From positions 62,001-126,000 of the forward strand of contig JAQBXY010000006.1 of NCBI GenBank assembly GCA_027623325.1: 64,000 bases of DNA, given 5' to 3'. The translations under genes and the position numbers were made by a program. The notes under the pieces were generated by a model, which was not told the origin of the DNA, did no database searches, and saw only the letters and a list, made by a program, of their open reading frames with translations. The DNA is from Gemmatimonadota bacterium. GTDB taxonomy: Bacteria > Gemmatimonadota > Gemmatimonadetes > Longimicrobiales > Gaopeijiaceae. Below, piece by piece: positions 27,745 to 35,965 of the stretch; position 1 is the first letter of the stretch, and each line of letters starts with the position of its first letter.

Positions 27745-30700
27745 ATGATTCCGAAGGGTGGGGGGAGAAGGTTGGCGCGGGGGGCGGGGCTTTTCAAGCT
27801 CGGCAGCGTGGTGCGCGGCGTAGTCGGCGCTTGCGGCTGTGCGCTCATCCTCTCTCCTTCGGCGGCCTGGGCGCAGGCGCCGGACGAGGCCTGGCGAACG
27901 ATTTCCACCGAACACTTCCGCGTGACCTTCCCCGCGCGCCTGGAATCGTTGGGTCGGAAGGCGGCCGACCGAGCGGAGCATGCTTGGACAGAGCTGTCCG
28001 ACTTCTTCATCGAGCCACCCCGCGATGTCATTGACGTGGTGGTGACGGACCACACCGACGTGTCGAACGGCTTCGCGCAGGTCACGCCTTCCAATCGCAT
28101 CACGATCTTTGCCCGCCCGCCCGCCGATGCGCTCTCGCTAGGGCACATGGACGAATGGATGGACCTCGTCATCACGCACGAACTCGCGCACATCGTTCAC
28201 CTCGATCCGGTCCGGAATCCTATCGGACGGGTCGCGCGCGGGGTGTTCGGCCGCATCTCGTCGGAATGGCCCTTCTTTCCCGGCTTGGGCACGCCACGCT
28301 GGATCCGCGAAGGTCTCGCTACCTGGTACGAGTCACGACTTAGCCAGGCGGGCAGGGTGCGGGGAACGTTCAACGAGATGCAACTCCGGACGGCGGTGCT
28401 CGAGGGTCGCTTCGAGAATATCGGCCAGGCCGCGGGGGAGTCGCCGCTATGGCCGGGGGGGAACCGCCCCTACGCATACGGCTCGCTCTTCTTTGACTTC
28501 CTGCTGGAACGCCACGGGGAGGATCGCATGGGAGCCCTCGTCGAGGCGATCGCGGGTCAGTGGATTCCCTATCGGCTCGATGCGGCCGGAGAGAGTGCGC
28601 TAGGTGTGTCGTTGTCGTCCGAGTGGCGCGCCTGGGAGGCGCAGCTCGAACTCGAACTGACCGATCTGGATGCGCGCCTTGCTGAGCGAGGCCCGGTGTC
28701 GGAGCCGGAGCAATTGACGTCAGGAGCGCGTTGGGGGCTGCACCCCAGAGTGTCTCCTGACGGCCGTTGGTTGGTCTACACACGCTCGGACGGCCGTTCC
28801 GATCTCCAGTTGCACCTTCGAGAGCTTGGCACCGGCCTGGTCCGGCCCCTGGGCCGAACGAACGGACTCAGCACGTTCGATTGGCTTCCGGATGGACGCC
28901 TTTTGGTTGCGCAGCTGGAGCTGGAGGATCCGTATCGGACGTATAGCGATCTCTACATCTTCGACCTGACCGGTGGTCAGCATCGGTTGACCCGGAGCGC
29001 GCGCCTGACGCAGCCCTCGGTTTCGCCCATGGGCGAGCACGCCGTGGCCGTTCAAGAAGGCGACGGCACGAATTCCCTCGTCAGGGTCGATCTCGAGACG
29101 GGGGTGGTAACGGTTCTCGTCGCGTCGGATCCGAACGTTCATTGGGCCTTTCCGAGTCACTCCCCCGACGGACGATGGATCGCGGCGACGCGGTGGCTCC
29201 CCGATGCCCACCACGATGTTGTGATCCTGGACGGGCGGAGCGGCGCACTGGTGGATCAGGTTACGGATGACCGCGCCCTCGATATGGGTCCGATGTGGAG
29301 CGCGGATGGGCGCTGGCTCGTGTGGGCATCGGACCGTAGTGGGATCCTCAACATCCTCGGGGCCGGTGTCGATGGCGCGACGGGTGCCGCTGCGGCGCCG
29401 GTCATGTTGACTAACGTGCGGACCGGGGCCGCGTATCCCTCCGTCGATCCGTCCGGGTCGTGGCTCTACTTCAGCGGGTATCACGTAGACGGTTGGGAGG
29501 TCGAACGGATCCCCTTCGAACCGGACGCAGGAGCCGGCGCAGTCCGCGCCGTCGCTCGCTTCGATGCCGCGCTTCCGCCCACGGTGCGGGGAGCTTCCAC
29601 GGCTCCGGTCGAAGACTACTCGCCCCTGCCAACGCTGGCGCCGACCTACTGGGAAATCTCGTCGCGGTCGGCCGTTGCCACGCCAGCGATCTCGCGGACG
29701 GACGAGGATCTATTCCTGCGGAGGAGGGAGCTGCTCGGCTTCGCGCTCGGTGCCCAGACCTCCGGACGGGATCTTGTGGGCCGCCACTCCTATTCGGCGG
29801 CGGCACGTGTCTTCACATCGGGCGGGAAGGCGGAGGGTGGGGCTTCCTACGCGTTCTTCGGTCTCGCGAACCCGATCCTATCGCTATCGGTGCGGCAACG
29901 GTACGACGGCGACGGGCAACAGGTTCAGGGACCGGCTCTCGACACTTTGCTGACGCTCGAACGCGAGCGGGGGATCGACGGGGCGGTCACCTTCAGCGCC
30001 CCGACGTGGAGACGCAACGTCGCGGTCACGGTAACCGGCGGGTTGGTCTGGGAGCACAGGGAATTGCTCGGGAACGACTTGATGCCGTCGACCTTGTATG
30101 CCCTCGCGCGACCCAACAGCCGTCTGTCCAATTTCAGTGTCGCCGCCAACTACAATTCATCGCGGTCCCATTCGTTTCAAATGGGCACGGCGCGAGGCAT
30201 CAACGCCTTCATCCAGGGCCGGATGCGTACCGAATTGAGTCTTCCCGACTCATTGAACGGAGTCGCGGGAGCGGATCGGTCGGTCCATGAAGTGATCGGG
30301 CGGCTGCGCGGCTCGATTCCTCTCGGAGGAGGTGGCCGAGCTGCCCACATCCTCGCGCTTCAAGCGAGCGGCGGAGTGGCGTCGGGACCCGGTGGCGGTG
30401 CGCTTCACTATCGGGTAGGGGGTGCATCGGGCAGCAGGGAGGACCTCACGGGCCTGGATCTGTTTGGTGGTGATTTCATTTTCTTCCCTGTCCGCGGCTA
30501 CGAGACCTCCAGCCGCTTCGGGCGATACGCGTGGAGTGCTTCCGCGGAGTATCGCATTCCGCTCTGGCTCATCAATCGGGGCCTGCGGGCGTGGCCGATC
30601 CATCTGGATCGGGCCATGGGCACGCTCTTCCTGGACGCCGGGAACGCGTGGGGCCCCGATGTAACACCCACTGGCTTTCCCAACACGCTCCAGCTCGCGC

Positions 30701-30840
30701 TCGCGTCGGTCGGTGCCGAGATAACGACTGAGTTCCTGGGCCTGTACAACGTCGAGGTCCGTCTACGCACGGGTGTTGCCGTCCCTCTGGTCCAAAGCGA
30801 TGGGGTTCGCGGTTATGTGAGGGTCGGGCTGCCGTTCTGA
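27745..30840 (+). CDS. Secreted gluzincin-type protease, beta-propeller and outer-membrane barrel protein
   Basis: 1031 aa, start supported by GGAGG nine bases upstream. Order: signal peptide (to about 44, AAWAQ); peptidase-MA-like zinc domain with HELAH at 145-149 and third ligand E189 in WIREGLATWYE; a TolB-like propeller from about 325 to 600 with repeated VSPDGRWLVYTRSD, HSPDGRWIAATRW and WSADGRWLVWASDR blades; then a beta-rich region from about 640 ending GYVRVGLPF, a C-terminal aromatic typical of outer-membrane barrels. I infer a surface or periplasm-facing protease anchored by its own barrel. Family parts are known; the combined function is not. Confidence 0.83.
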   Translation: MIPKGGGRRLARGAGLFKLGSVVRGVVGACGCALILSPSAAWAQAPDEAWRTISTEHFRVTFPARLESLGRKAADRAEHAWTELSDFFIEPPRDVIDVVVTDHTDVSNGFAQVTPSNRITIFARPPADALSLGHMDEWMDLVITHELAHIVHLDPVRNPIGRVARGVFGRISSEWPFFPGLGTPRWIREGLATWYESRLSQAGRVRGTFNEMQLRTAVLEGRFENIGQAAGESPLWPGGNRPYAYGSLFFDFLLERHGEDRMGALVEAIAGQWIPYRLDAAGESALGVSLSSEWRAWEAQLELELTDLDARLAERGPVSEPEQLTSGARWGLHPRVSPDGRWLVYTRSDGRSDLQLHLRELGTGLVRPLGRTNGLSTFDWLPDGRLLVAQLELEDPYRTYSDLYIFDLTGGQHRLTRSARLTQPSVSPMGEHAVAVQEGDGTNSLVRVDLETGVVTVLVASDPNVHWAFPSHSPDGRWIAATRWLPDAHHDVVILDGRSGALVDQVTDDRALDMGPMWSADGRWLVWASDRSGILNILGAGVDGATGAAAAPVMLTNVRTGAAYPSVDPSGSWLYFSGYHVDGWEVERIPFEPDAGAGAVRAVARFDAALPPTVRGASTAPVEDYSPLPTLAPTYWEISSRSAVATPAISRTDEDLFLRRRELLGFALGAQTSGRDLVGRHSYSAAARVFTSGGKAEGGASYAFFGLANPILSLSVRQRYDGDGQQVQGPALDTLLTLERERGIDGAVTFSAPTWRRNVAVTVTGGLVWEHRELLGNDLMPSTLYALARPNSRLSNFSVAANYNSSRSHSFQMGTARGINAFIQGRMRTELSLPDSLNGVAGADRSVHEVIGRLRGSIPLGGGGRAAHILALQASGGVASGPGGGALHYRVGGASGSREDLTGLDLFGGDFIFFPVRGYETSSRFGRYAWSASAEYRIPLWLINRGLRAWPIHLDRAMGTLFLDAGNAWGPDVTPTGFPNTLQLALASVGAEITTEFLGLYNVEVRLRTGVAVPLVQSDGVRGYVRVGLPF

Positions 30841-30928
30841 GGGCCTGTTTTCGAGACGTCTGACCCCTTGCCGGCGACGGCACGATCACCGAAGATAACC
30901 CGAAGATAGCGCTGCGAAGCGGGATTTC

Positions 30929-30946
30929 GCGACAAACATTTGTCGC
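30929..30946. promoter_or_regulatory. Perfect 8-bp inverted repeat upstream of the nrdJ promoter
   Basis: GCGACAAA-CA-TTTGTCGC is a perfect palindromic pair with a 2-base spacer, centred about 23 bases upstream of the -35 box. It looks like a binding site for a dimeric regulator; it does not match the LexA or Fur consensus sequences I know. Confidence 0.5.
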
Positions 30947-30960
30947 CCGTCTCGGCAAGC

Positions 30961-30989
30961 TTGACCCCAAGATATTGGGTCCGTACAAT
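30961..30989 (+). promoter_or_regulatory. Sigma-70-type promoter of nrdJ
   Basis: TTGACC (30961-30966), a 17-base spacer and TACAAT (30984-30989) match the housekeeping consensus closely. Predicted transcription start near 30996, giving a leader of about 130 nt before nrdJ. Confidence 0.8.
30965..30980. promoter_or_regulatory. NrdR-like box 1
   Basis: CCCCAAGATATTGGGT lies inside the promoter spacer and shares 12 of 16 positions with the NrdR-box pattern ACACWATATATWGTGT, including the central AT-rich core and flanking C/G symmetry. NrdR represses ribonucleotide reductase genes when dATP or ATP levels signal sufficiency. Confidence 0.65.
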
Positions 30990-30995
30990 GCCTTT

Positions 30996-31011
30996 GCCCA
31001 ACATCTGGTAG
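30996..31011. promoter_or_regulatory. NrdR-like box 2
   Basis: GCCCAACATCTGGTAG repeats the CCCAA-AT-T-GG pattern exactly 31 bp after box 1. Tandem boxes about three helical turns apart are the known NrdR arrangement. It covers the predicted transcription start. The match is weaker than box 1. Confidence 0.55.
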
Positions 31012-31024
31012 GTGCCTGAGGGGG

Positions 31025-31033
31025 TTATCCACA
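31025..31033. promoter_or_regulatory. DnaA box (perfect consensus)
   Basis: TTATCCACA is the canonical high-affinity DnaA box. Two related sites follow in the same leader at 31089-31097 (TTTTCCACC) and 31101-31109 (TTTTCCACA). Confidence 0.65.
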
Positions 31034-31044
31034 GGTGAATCGCC

Positions 31045-31070
31045 GGCGGGAGTGCGCTCCCGCCGTTTTT
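31045..31070 (+). terminator. Intrinsic terminator or attenuator in the nrdJ leader
   Basis: An 8-bp perfect stem GGCGGGAG/CTCCCGCC with loop TGCG is followed by GTTTTT. It lies downstream of the predicted nrdJ promoter and upstream of the gene, so it must be read through, or it ends a short leader RNA of about 75 nt. Confidence 0.8.
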
Positions 31071-31088
31071 CAACTCCTAGATCCGGCG

Positions 31089-31109
31089 TTTTCCACCCGC
31101 TTTTCCACA
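31089..31109. promoter_or_regulatory. Two further DnaA-like boxes in the nrdJ leader
   Basis: TTTTCCACC (31089-31097) and TTTTCCACA (31101-31109), 12 bp apart. The second fits the relaxed consensus TTWTNCACA exactly, the first has one mismatch. Confidence 0.55.
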
Positions 31110-31125
31110 CGGAGCAAGAGTCGAG

Positions 31126-33651
31126 ATGACGCGCGTTCACCAGCCCCGCCCCCGTAGAGAGTCGATCATTTTCGACGATGTTCTCCCCGATGACCTTCCC
31201 CGGGCGGAGTTGACCGAAAACGCTCGCATCGTCCTCGGCAAGCGGTACCTGAAGAAGGATGCCGAGGGTATGCCCACGGAAGATCCGGAAGTCATGTTCT
31301 GGCGCGTGGGGCGCACCATCGCAGCGGTCGACGGAGACTACGGAGCCTCGGAGTCTGCGGTCGACGAGGTCGCGCGGCAGTTCTATGACCTCATGATCAA
31401 CGGCACGTTCGAGCCGAATTCGCCGACGTTGATGAACGCCGGTCGGCCGCTCGGGCAGCTTTCTGCGTGTTTCGTACTTCCGGTCGATGATGCGCTCTCC
31501 AATGGCCAGAGCGGTATCTACGACACGCTGAAGTCGATGGCACTGGTGCATCAGTCCGGTGGTGGGACCGGCTTCTCCTTCTCGCGTCTCCGGTCCGAGG
31601 GGGAGATGGTTCGCTCGACCATGGGAGTCGCGTCGGGCCCGGTCTCGTTCATGAAACTCTACGACGCAAGCACGGACGTGGTGAAGCAGGGAGGGACGCG
31701 CCGGGGGGCCAATATGGGCATCCTCCGCGTCGATCACCCCGACATCCGCTCTTTCATCGCCTGCAAGAACGACACGAGCCAGGTGACGAACTTCAACATT
31801 TCCGTAGCGATCACCGACGCGTTCATGGCGGCCGTGCAGAATGGCGAGTCCTATGACCTCGTGAATCCGCGAGACCAGGAAGTGGTCGGGCAGGAAGACG
31901 CGCGTGAGATCTTCGACATGATCATTCATGGTGCCTGGCTCACGGGTGAGCCCGGTACCTTCTTCATCGATCGCGCCAACGAGTACAATCCGGTTCCGGC
32001 GCTCGGTAGCTACGAGGCTACGAATCCGTGCGGCGAGCAGCCGCTGTTGCCCTACGACGTTTGCAATCTCGGGAGCATCAACCTCGGCAAGTTCGTTCGC
32101 GACGAGGCGCGTCCTGGCACCGATCCGGAAGATGGCATCGACTGGGAGGCGCTGCGGCAGGTCGTGCACCTCTCGACGCATTTTCTCGACAACGTGATTG
32201 ATGCGAACGTCTATCCGCTCCAGGAAATTCACGACCTGGCGCAGAATATTCGGCGCATAGGGTTGGGAGTCATGGGATGGGCGGACATGCTGGTCCGTTT
32301 GGGCATCCCGTACGACTCGGAAGAGGGTGTGGCACTCGGACGCCGCGTGATGGAGTTCGTGAACGAGGAGTCGCGCAACGCTTCGGAGAAGCTGGCCGAG
32401 ATCCGGGGTGTCTTCCCCGCGTGGCCGGCGTCGATCTGGGGCCCCGACGGCAAGGCGGCCGTTCAGGAAAGTGGCGAGCGGATCCGACCGGAGCGAAGGC
32501 TGAGGAATTGCAACCTCACGACGGTCGCTCCGACCGGGACGATCTCGATCTTTGCCGGGTGCTCGGGAGGCATCGAGCCTCTCTTCGCCGTAGCGTTCAT
32601 GCGTAACCAGGCCGGCTCCTTGATGCCGGATGTGAACCCCGACTTCGTCCGACTAGCGGAGGAGGGCGGCTGGTACTCCACGGATCTCATGGAGCGGATC
32701 GCGCAGGAAGGGCATATCCATTTCGATGAGGTGCCCGAAGAGGTCCAGCGGACCTTCCGAACCGCCCACGATATCACGCCGGAGTGGCACGTGCGGATGC
32801 AGGCCGGGTTCCAGGAGCACACGGACTCGGCCATCTCCAAGACGACCAACTTCCCACGGGAAGCGACCGAGGCGGACGTACGCGAGATCTACGAACTCGC
32901 GTTCAGCCTGGGGTGCAAGGGCGTGACCGTCTACCGCGACGGGGCTCGGGAGGGCCAAGTGCTTTCCACGGGCGCCACCACGAAGAGTGAGTCGACGGAC
33001 GCTTCGAACGAGCTGTCGCAACTTCAGCACCAGGTCGCGGACGCTCGCGAGGAGGCGCACAACCTGCGCATCGAGATCGAGCGCCTGAAGGCGGAGCTAC
33101 AGGATCAGGACCTCAACGCCGGGGCATCCCGCCACAAGCGCCAACGACCGGCGGCGCTGCGCGGCTACACCATGAAGATGATGTCACCCTTGGGGGACCT
33201 GTACGTCACCATTAACGAGGACATCGGAGGTCGCCCGTTTGAGGTATTCTGCACGCTCGGAAAGGCGGGTGGGGCCGCCAATGCGGACGCCGAGGCGATC
33301 GGACGATTGATGTCGCTGGCTTTACGCTCCGGCATCTCGATCCGACAGGTCAAAGACCAGCTCCGAGGCATCTCCTGCGATCGCGCGGTGGGGTTCGGAC
33401 CGAACAAAGTACTTTCGGCGCCCGATGCGATCGGTCAGGCGATCGAGCGATACCTCGAAGAGAAGGAGGGTGTGCAGGAGGCTCTTCCTCTCATTCTCTC
33501 TGCTACTCAGGGCGGGACGCAAGTTCAGGCGTCGTCCACAGGTTCAGAGTCGTTCGACATGGGAACGTGCCCGGATTGCGGAACTGGCCACCTCGCCTTC
33601 GAGGAAGGGTGCAAGAAGTGCCACGTGTGCGGATACTCGGAATGCGGGTGA
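31126..33651 (+). CDS. nrdJ: Adenosylcobalamin-dependent (class II) ribonucleotide reductase
   Basis: 841 aa. Class II NrdJ features: LSACFVLPVDD, SGGGTGFSFSRLR, CGEQPLLPYDVCNLGSINLG, the catalytic-loop region TVAPTGTISIFAGCSGGIEP, and TDSAISKTTNFP. A predicted coiled-coil linker (about 625-655, QLQHQVADAREEAHNLRIEIERL) leads to a TSCPD domain and a C-terminal cysteine-rich end CPDCGTGHLAFEEGCKKCHVCGYSECG, which would re-reduce the active site. The enzyme makes deoxynucleotides using B12 and works with or without oxygen. Control is predicted from the upstream promoter, NrdR-like boxes, DnaA boxes and leader terminator. A strong terminator follows. Confidence 0.95.
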   Translation: MTRVHQPRPRRESIIFDDVLPDDLPRAELTENARIVLGKRYLKKDAEGMPTEDPEVMFWRVGRTIAAVDGDYGASESAVDEVARQFYDLMINGTFEPNSPTLMNAGRPLGQLSACFVLPVDDALSNGQSGIYDTLKSMALVHQSGGGTGFSFSRLRSEGEMVRSTMGVASGPVSFMKLYDASTDVVKQGGTRRGANMGILRVDHPDIRSFIACKNDTSQVTNFNISVAITDAFMAAVQNGESYDLVNPRDQEVVGQEDAREIFDMIIHGAWLTGEPGTFFIDRANEYNPVPALGSYEATNPCGEQPLLPYDVCNLGSINLGKFVRDEARPGTDPEDGIDWEALRQVVHLSTHFLDNVIDANVYPLQEIHDLAQNIRRIGLGVMGWADMLVRLGIPYDSEEGVALGRRVMEFVNEESRNASEKLAEIRGVFPAWPASIWGPDGKAAVQESGERIRPERRLRNCNLTTVAPTGTISIFAGCSGGIEPLFAVAFMRNQAGSLMPDVNPDFVRLAEEGGWYSTDLMERIAQEGHIHFDEVPEEVQRTFRTAHDITPEWHVRMQAGFQEHTDSAISKTTNFPREATEADVREIYELAFSLGCKGVTVYRDGAREGQVLSTGATTKSESTDASNELSQLQHQVADAREEAHNLRIEIERLKAELQDQDLNAGASRHKRQRPAALRGYTMKMMSPLGDLYVTINEDIGGRPFEVFCTLGKAGGAANADAEAIGRLMSLALRSGISIRQVKDQLRGISCDRAVGFGPNKVLSAPDAIGQAIERYLEEKEGVQEALPLILSATQGGTQVQASSTGSESFDMGTCPDCGTGHLAFEEGCKKCHVCGYSECG

Positions 33652-33703
33652 GCCTAGGGGTCGGGTGAGCCTCAGCGTGCAGAGGAATCGAAGCCGCGGG
33701 AGC

Positions 33704-33740
33704 GAGCGGGGTGGCGTGATGCGCCACCCCGCTCTTCCTT
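33704..33740 (+). terminator. Terminator after nrdJ
   Basis: A perfect 13-bp stem GAGCGGGGTGGCG/CGCCACCCCGCTC with a TGATG loop (33704-33734), followed by TTCCTT. The T-run is imperfect but the stem is very stable. Confidence 0.8.
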
Positions 33741-33774
33741 AAGGAGCCTGCCCCACACTTTCCCGGCCGAACGC

Positions 33775-34548
33775 ATGCGCATTCCGCTTCTGCTCGCCCT
33801 GGCCCTGCTCGGGGGGTCCTCGACTGGCTCGGCCCAGACGGCCGTTCCGAGCCGTGCGATGCAGGAGTCGGACGAGCTGTACTTCGCAGGGCAGGTCGGG
33901 TCGGCGTTCGAGACTCTGAATCGCCATCTGACCTCCGACTCGACGGACTATGACGCGTTGTGGCGTGCCGCACGTGCAGCGGTGGTCCTGGGCGTGGCGG
34001 AGGAGCGCACGGGCTCTCAGAACGAATGGCTCGACCCGGCGATCGTGCTGTCGGAGCGTGCCCTCGCATTACGTCCGCACGGCGTCGACGGTCTCTACTG
34101 GCACGGCGTTGCCGCGGGTCGTCGCGCGCTCAACGCGAAGTCGGACTACGCGGCCCGGCTCGTCCAGGTCGTGTACGACGATGCCCACGCGATCCTCGCG
34201 CTCGATTCCCTTCACGGGGGTGCCCACAACATGCTGGGCAAGCTGAACTACGAAGTGATGAGCTTGTCCCGCGTGAAGCGCGCGATGGCTCGACTCTTCA
34301 TGGGGAACCAGGCCCTCAGTGACGCAAGTTGGGAGAACGCGCGGCACCACCTGACACGGGCCGCCGAACTTTGGCCCGACTACGTGCTCTTTCACTTCGA
34401 TCTCGCGCAGTTCTACCGAAAGCGAGGGCCCGAAGAGGAGGCGATCCGCTCATTCCGTCGCGCGATCGATCTGCCGACCGTGCACCCGATCGACGTCGGG
34501 CTCAGGGCGGACGCCCAAGCGAGGCTGGACGGGATGACTTCTCGGTAG
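33775..34548 (+). CDS. Secreted TPR-repeat protein
   Basis: 257 aa with a signal peptide (MRIPLLLALALLGGSSTGSAQ) and helical repeats across the rest: DELYFAGQVGSAFETLNRHL, ALWRAARAAVVLGVAEE, ARHHLTRAAELWPDYVLFHFDLAQFYRKRG and EEAIRSFRRAIDLP. The two last units match the tetratricopeptide pattern. It probably acts as a periplasmic scaffold; no partner can be named. It begins 38 bp after the nrdJ terminator, so it must have its own promoter in the 33.7 kb gap or depend on readthrough. Confidence 0.78.
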   Translation: MRIPLLLALALLGGSSTGSAQTAVPSRAMQESDELYFAGQVGSAFETLNRHLTSDSTDYDALWRAARAAVVLGVAEERTGSQNEWLDPAIVLSERALALRPHGVDGLYWHGVAAGRRALNAKSDYAARLVQVVYDDAHAILALDSLHGGAHNMLGKLNYEVMSLSRVKRAMARLFMGNQALSDASWENARHHLTRAAELWPDYVLFHFDLAQFYRKRGPEEEAIRSFRRAIDLPTVHPIDVGLRADAQARLDGMTSR

Positions 34549-34554
34549 AGCTCG

Positions 34555-35943
34555 TTAGGAGGCCCCGGCTTGAGCCCACCACGGCCCCGTGATCGCCAGC
34601 GTCCATCCGTTGAGCTGCATGTTGACGAAGAACGTCGAGCCGTCCGGTGAGAAGCACGCTCCGGCGAACTCTCCGTCCCCATTCAGGTTGTGGGCGAGTT
34701 TGTAGATCTCTCCCTCCGGCGTGACACCGACCAGATAGTCATCACCGGTCCCGTCCTCGCACACGATCAGGTCTCCCCAGGGTGCGACCGTGAGATTGTC
34801 GGCGTTCTCGATCATCGTCCCGTCATTGGGTTCGATGAAGAGTTCGAGCGTGCCCGGGTCGGAGCGCTCCCCCACGCTGCCTTCGTGCGGGCTCGGTCGG
34901 TACTTCCAGATCTGCCCCTTGCCGGCCTCGCCACCGTTGGTACACGCGATGAAGACCTCGCCGTCGCCGTGGAAGATCCCTTCCCCCCGCGCAAAGAGGG
35001 CGGCCCCTGCGGCGTGACCTCGATGGCGAAGGTCGTTGTCCGGGGATTCGACGTTCTCGAGGTCGATCCAGTCCACGTCCATCACCACGCCGGGTTCGAC
35101 TCCGCGACCCTCGAAGTTGCGGGTGTCCAGCCCCGGTTGGTCTCGAACGGACAGTGCCTGCAGGCGGCCGCCGCGAACGAGTTCACCCGGGACATCGGGA
35201 ATGAAACGGTAGAGCAGGCTATCGCTCGTGTCCTCAGTCTGGTACACGACTCCGCTGGCCGGGTGAACCGCGATCGCCTCATGTTTGAAGCGGCCCATCG
35301 CCCGGAGGGGAACGGGACGAACCGGGAGGCTGGTGAGACGGGCGGGGACCTCAAAGGTGTAGCCGTGGTCACGGGCGTACGGGCCGCCGGCTCGGTGCGT
35401 AATCTCCTCGCAACTGATCCAGGATCCCCACGGGGTCGGGCCGCCGGCGCAGTTCCAAAGGGTGCCCGCCAGGCTCAGGTGATGAGATACGAGCCTCTGG
35501 TTGACCGTATCGAACAGGAGCGTCGTGGTCCCCCCCAGCGGCGGAACGCCGTCCGTTCCCGTGTCGTACAGCAGCGAGCGGTCAAGGCGACCGAGCAACT
35601 CCAAATCCGCTCCGAACGCACTGGTCTCCGCACCGGCCGACTCTGTCTGCTCGTGGTTCCGAACGAGAAGCGTCATTCCACTCGGGCCCCGAAAGGTCGC
35701 CATGCCGTCGTGTCGAGCAGGAACGAAGAAGCCATCGCTCATCCGCTCACCCGCTTGCGAGATGATGCGGTAGCTGAATCCCTCCGGGAGCGCGATGATA
35801 CCGTTCGGATCGTCGAGAAGCGGTCCTGTCGGTCGCCGCGGAACCAAGCCCTGAGCGGTCGGCCGCTGACTACACGCCAACCCTGAGAAACCGAGAGAGA
35901 TGGCTGCAGCGGAACCGAGAAAGCTACGGCGCGAAAGGGTCAT
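34555..35943 (-). CDS. PhoX-family (DUF839) alkaline phosphatase-like protein with Tat signal
   Basis: The track starts at 36114; ATG 35943 is better because it gives MTLSRRSFLGSAAAISLGFSGLACS, a twin-arginine signal with a possible lipobox. The 462-aa product is a beta-propeller of the DUF839/PhoX type (GMTLLVRNHEQTES, NCAGGPTPWGSWISCEE, YTFEVPA, GRFKHEAIAVHPASGVVYQTEDT, NADNLTVAPWGDLIVCEDG, GACFSPDGSTFFVNMQ). PhoX enzymes are calcium/iron phosphomonoesterases exported folded by Tat, but many DUF839 proteins lack proven activity. It overlaps the divergent M28 gene region at its start. Confidence 0.86.
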   Translation of the reverse strand: MTLSRRSFLGSAAAISLGFSGLACSQRPTAQGLVPRRPTGPLLDDPNGIIALPEGFSYRIISQAGERMSDGFFVPARHDGMATFRGPSGMTLLVRNHEQTESAGAETSAFGADLELLGRLDRSLLYDTGTDGVPPLGGTTTLLFDTVNQRLVSHHLSLAGTLWNCAGGPTPWGSWISCEEITHRAGGPYARDHGYTFEVPARLTSLPVRPVPLRAMGRFKHEAIAVHPASGVVYQTEDTSDSLLYRFIPDVPGELVRGGRLQALSVRDQPGLDTRNFEGRGVEPGVVMDVDWIDLENVESPDNDLRHRGHAAGAALFARGEGIFHGDGEVFIACTNGGEAGKGQIWKYRPSPHEGSVGERSDPGTLELFIEPNDGTMIENADNLTVAPWGDLIVCEDGTGDDYLVGVTPEGEIYKLAHNLNGDGEFAGACFSPDGSTFFVNMQLNGWTLAITGPWWAQAGAS

Positions 35944-35965
35944 GTATCGTTGGCTAGGGGCACGT

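Noticed and set aside
31021-31110. DnaA-box cluster as a replication origin
   Set aside because: Only three boxes, no clear AT-rich unwinding element and no dnaA/dnaN/gyr neighbours; regulation of nrdJ is the simpler reading.
30841-31125. Cobalamin riboswitch upstream of B12-dependent nrdJ
   Set aside because: The transcribed leader before the hairpin is about 50 nt, and I see no B12-box-like sequence.
30886-32232. 448-aa minus-strand ORF antisense to nrdJ
   Set aside because: Shadow frame created by high GC; nrdJ on the plus strand has full family motifs.
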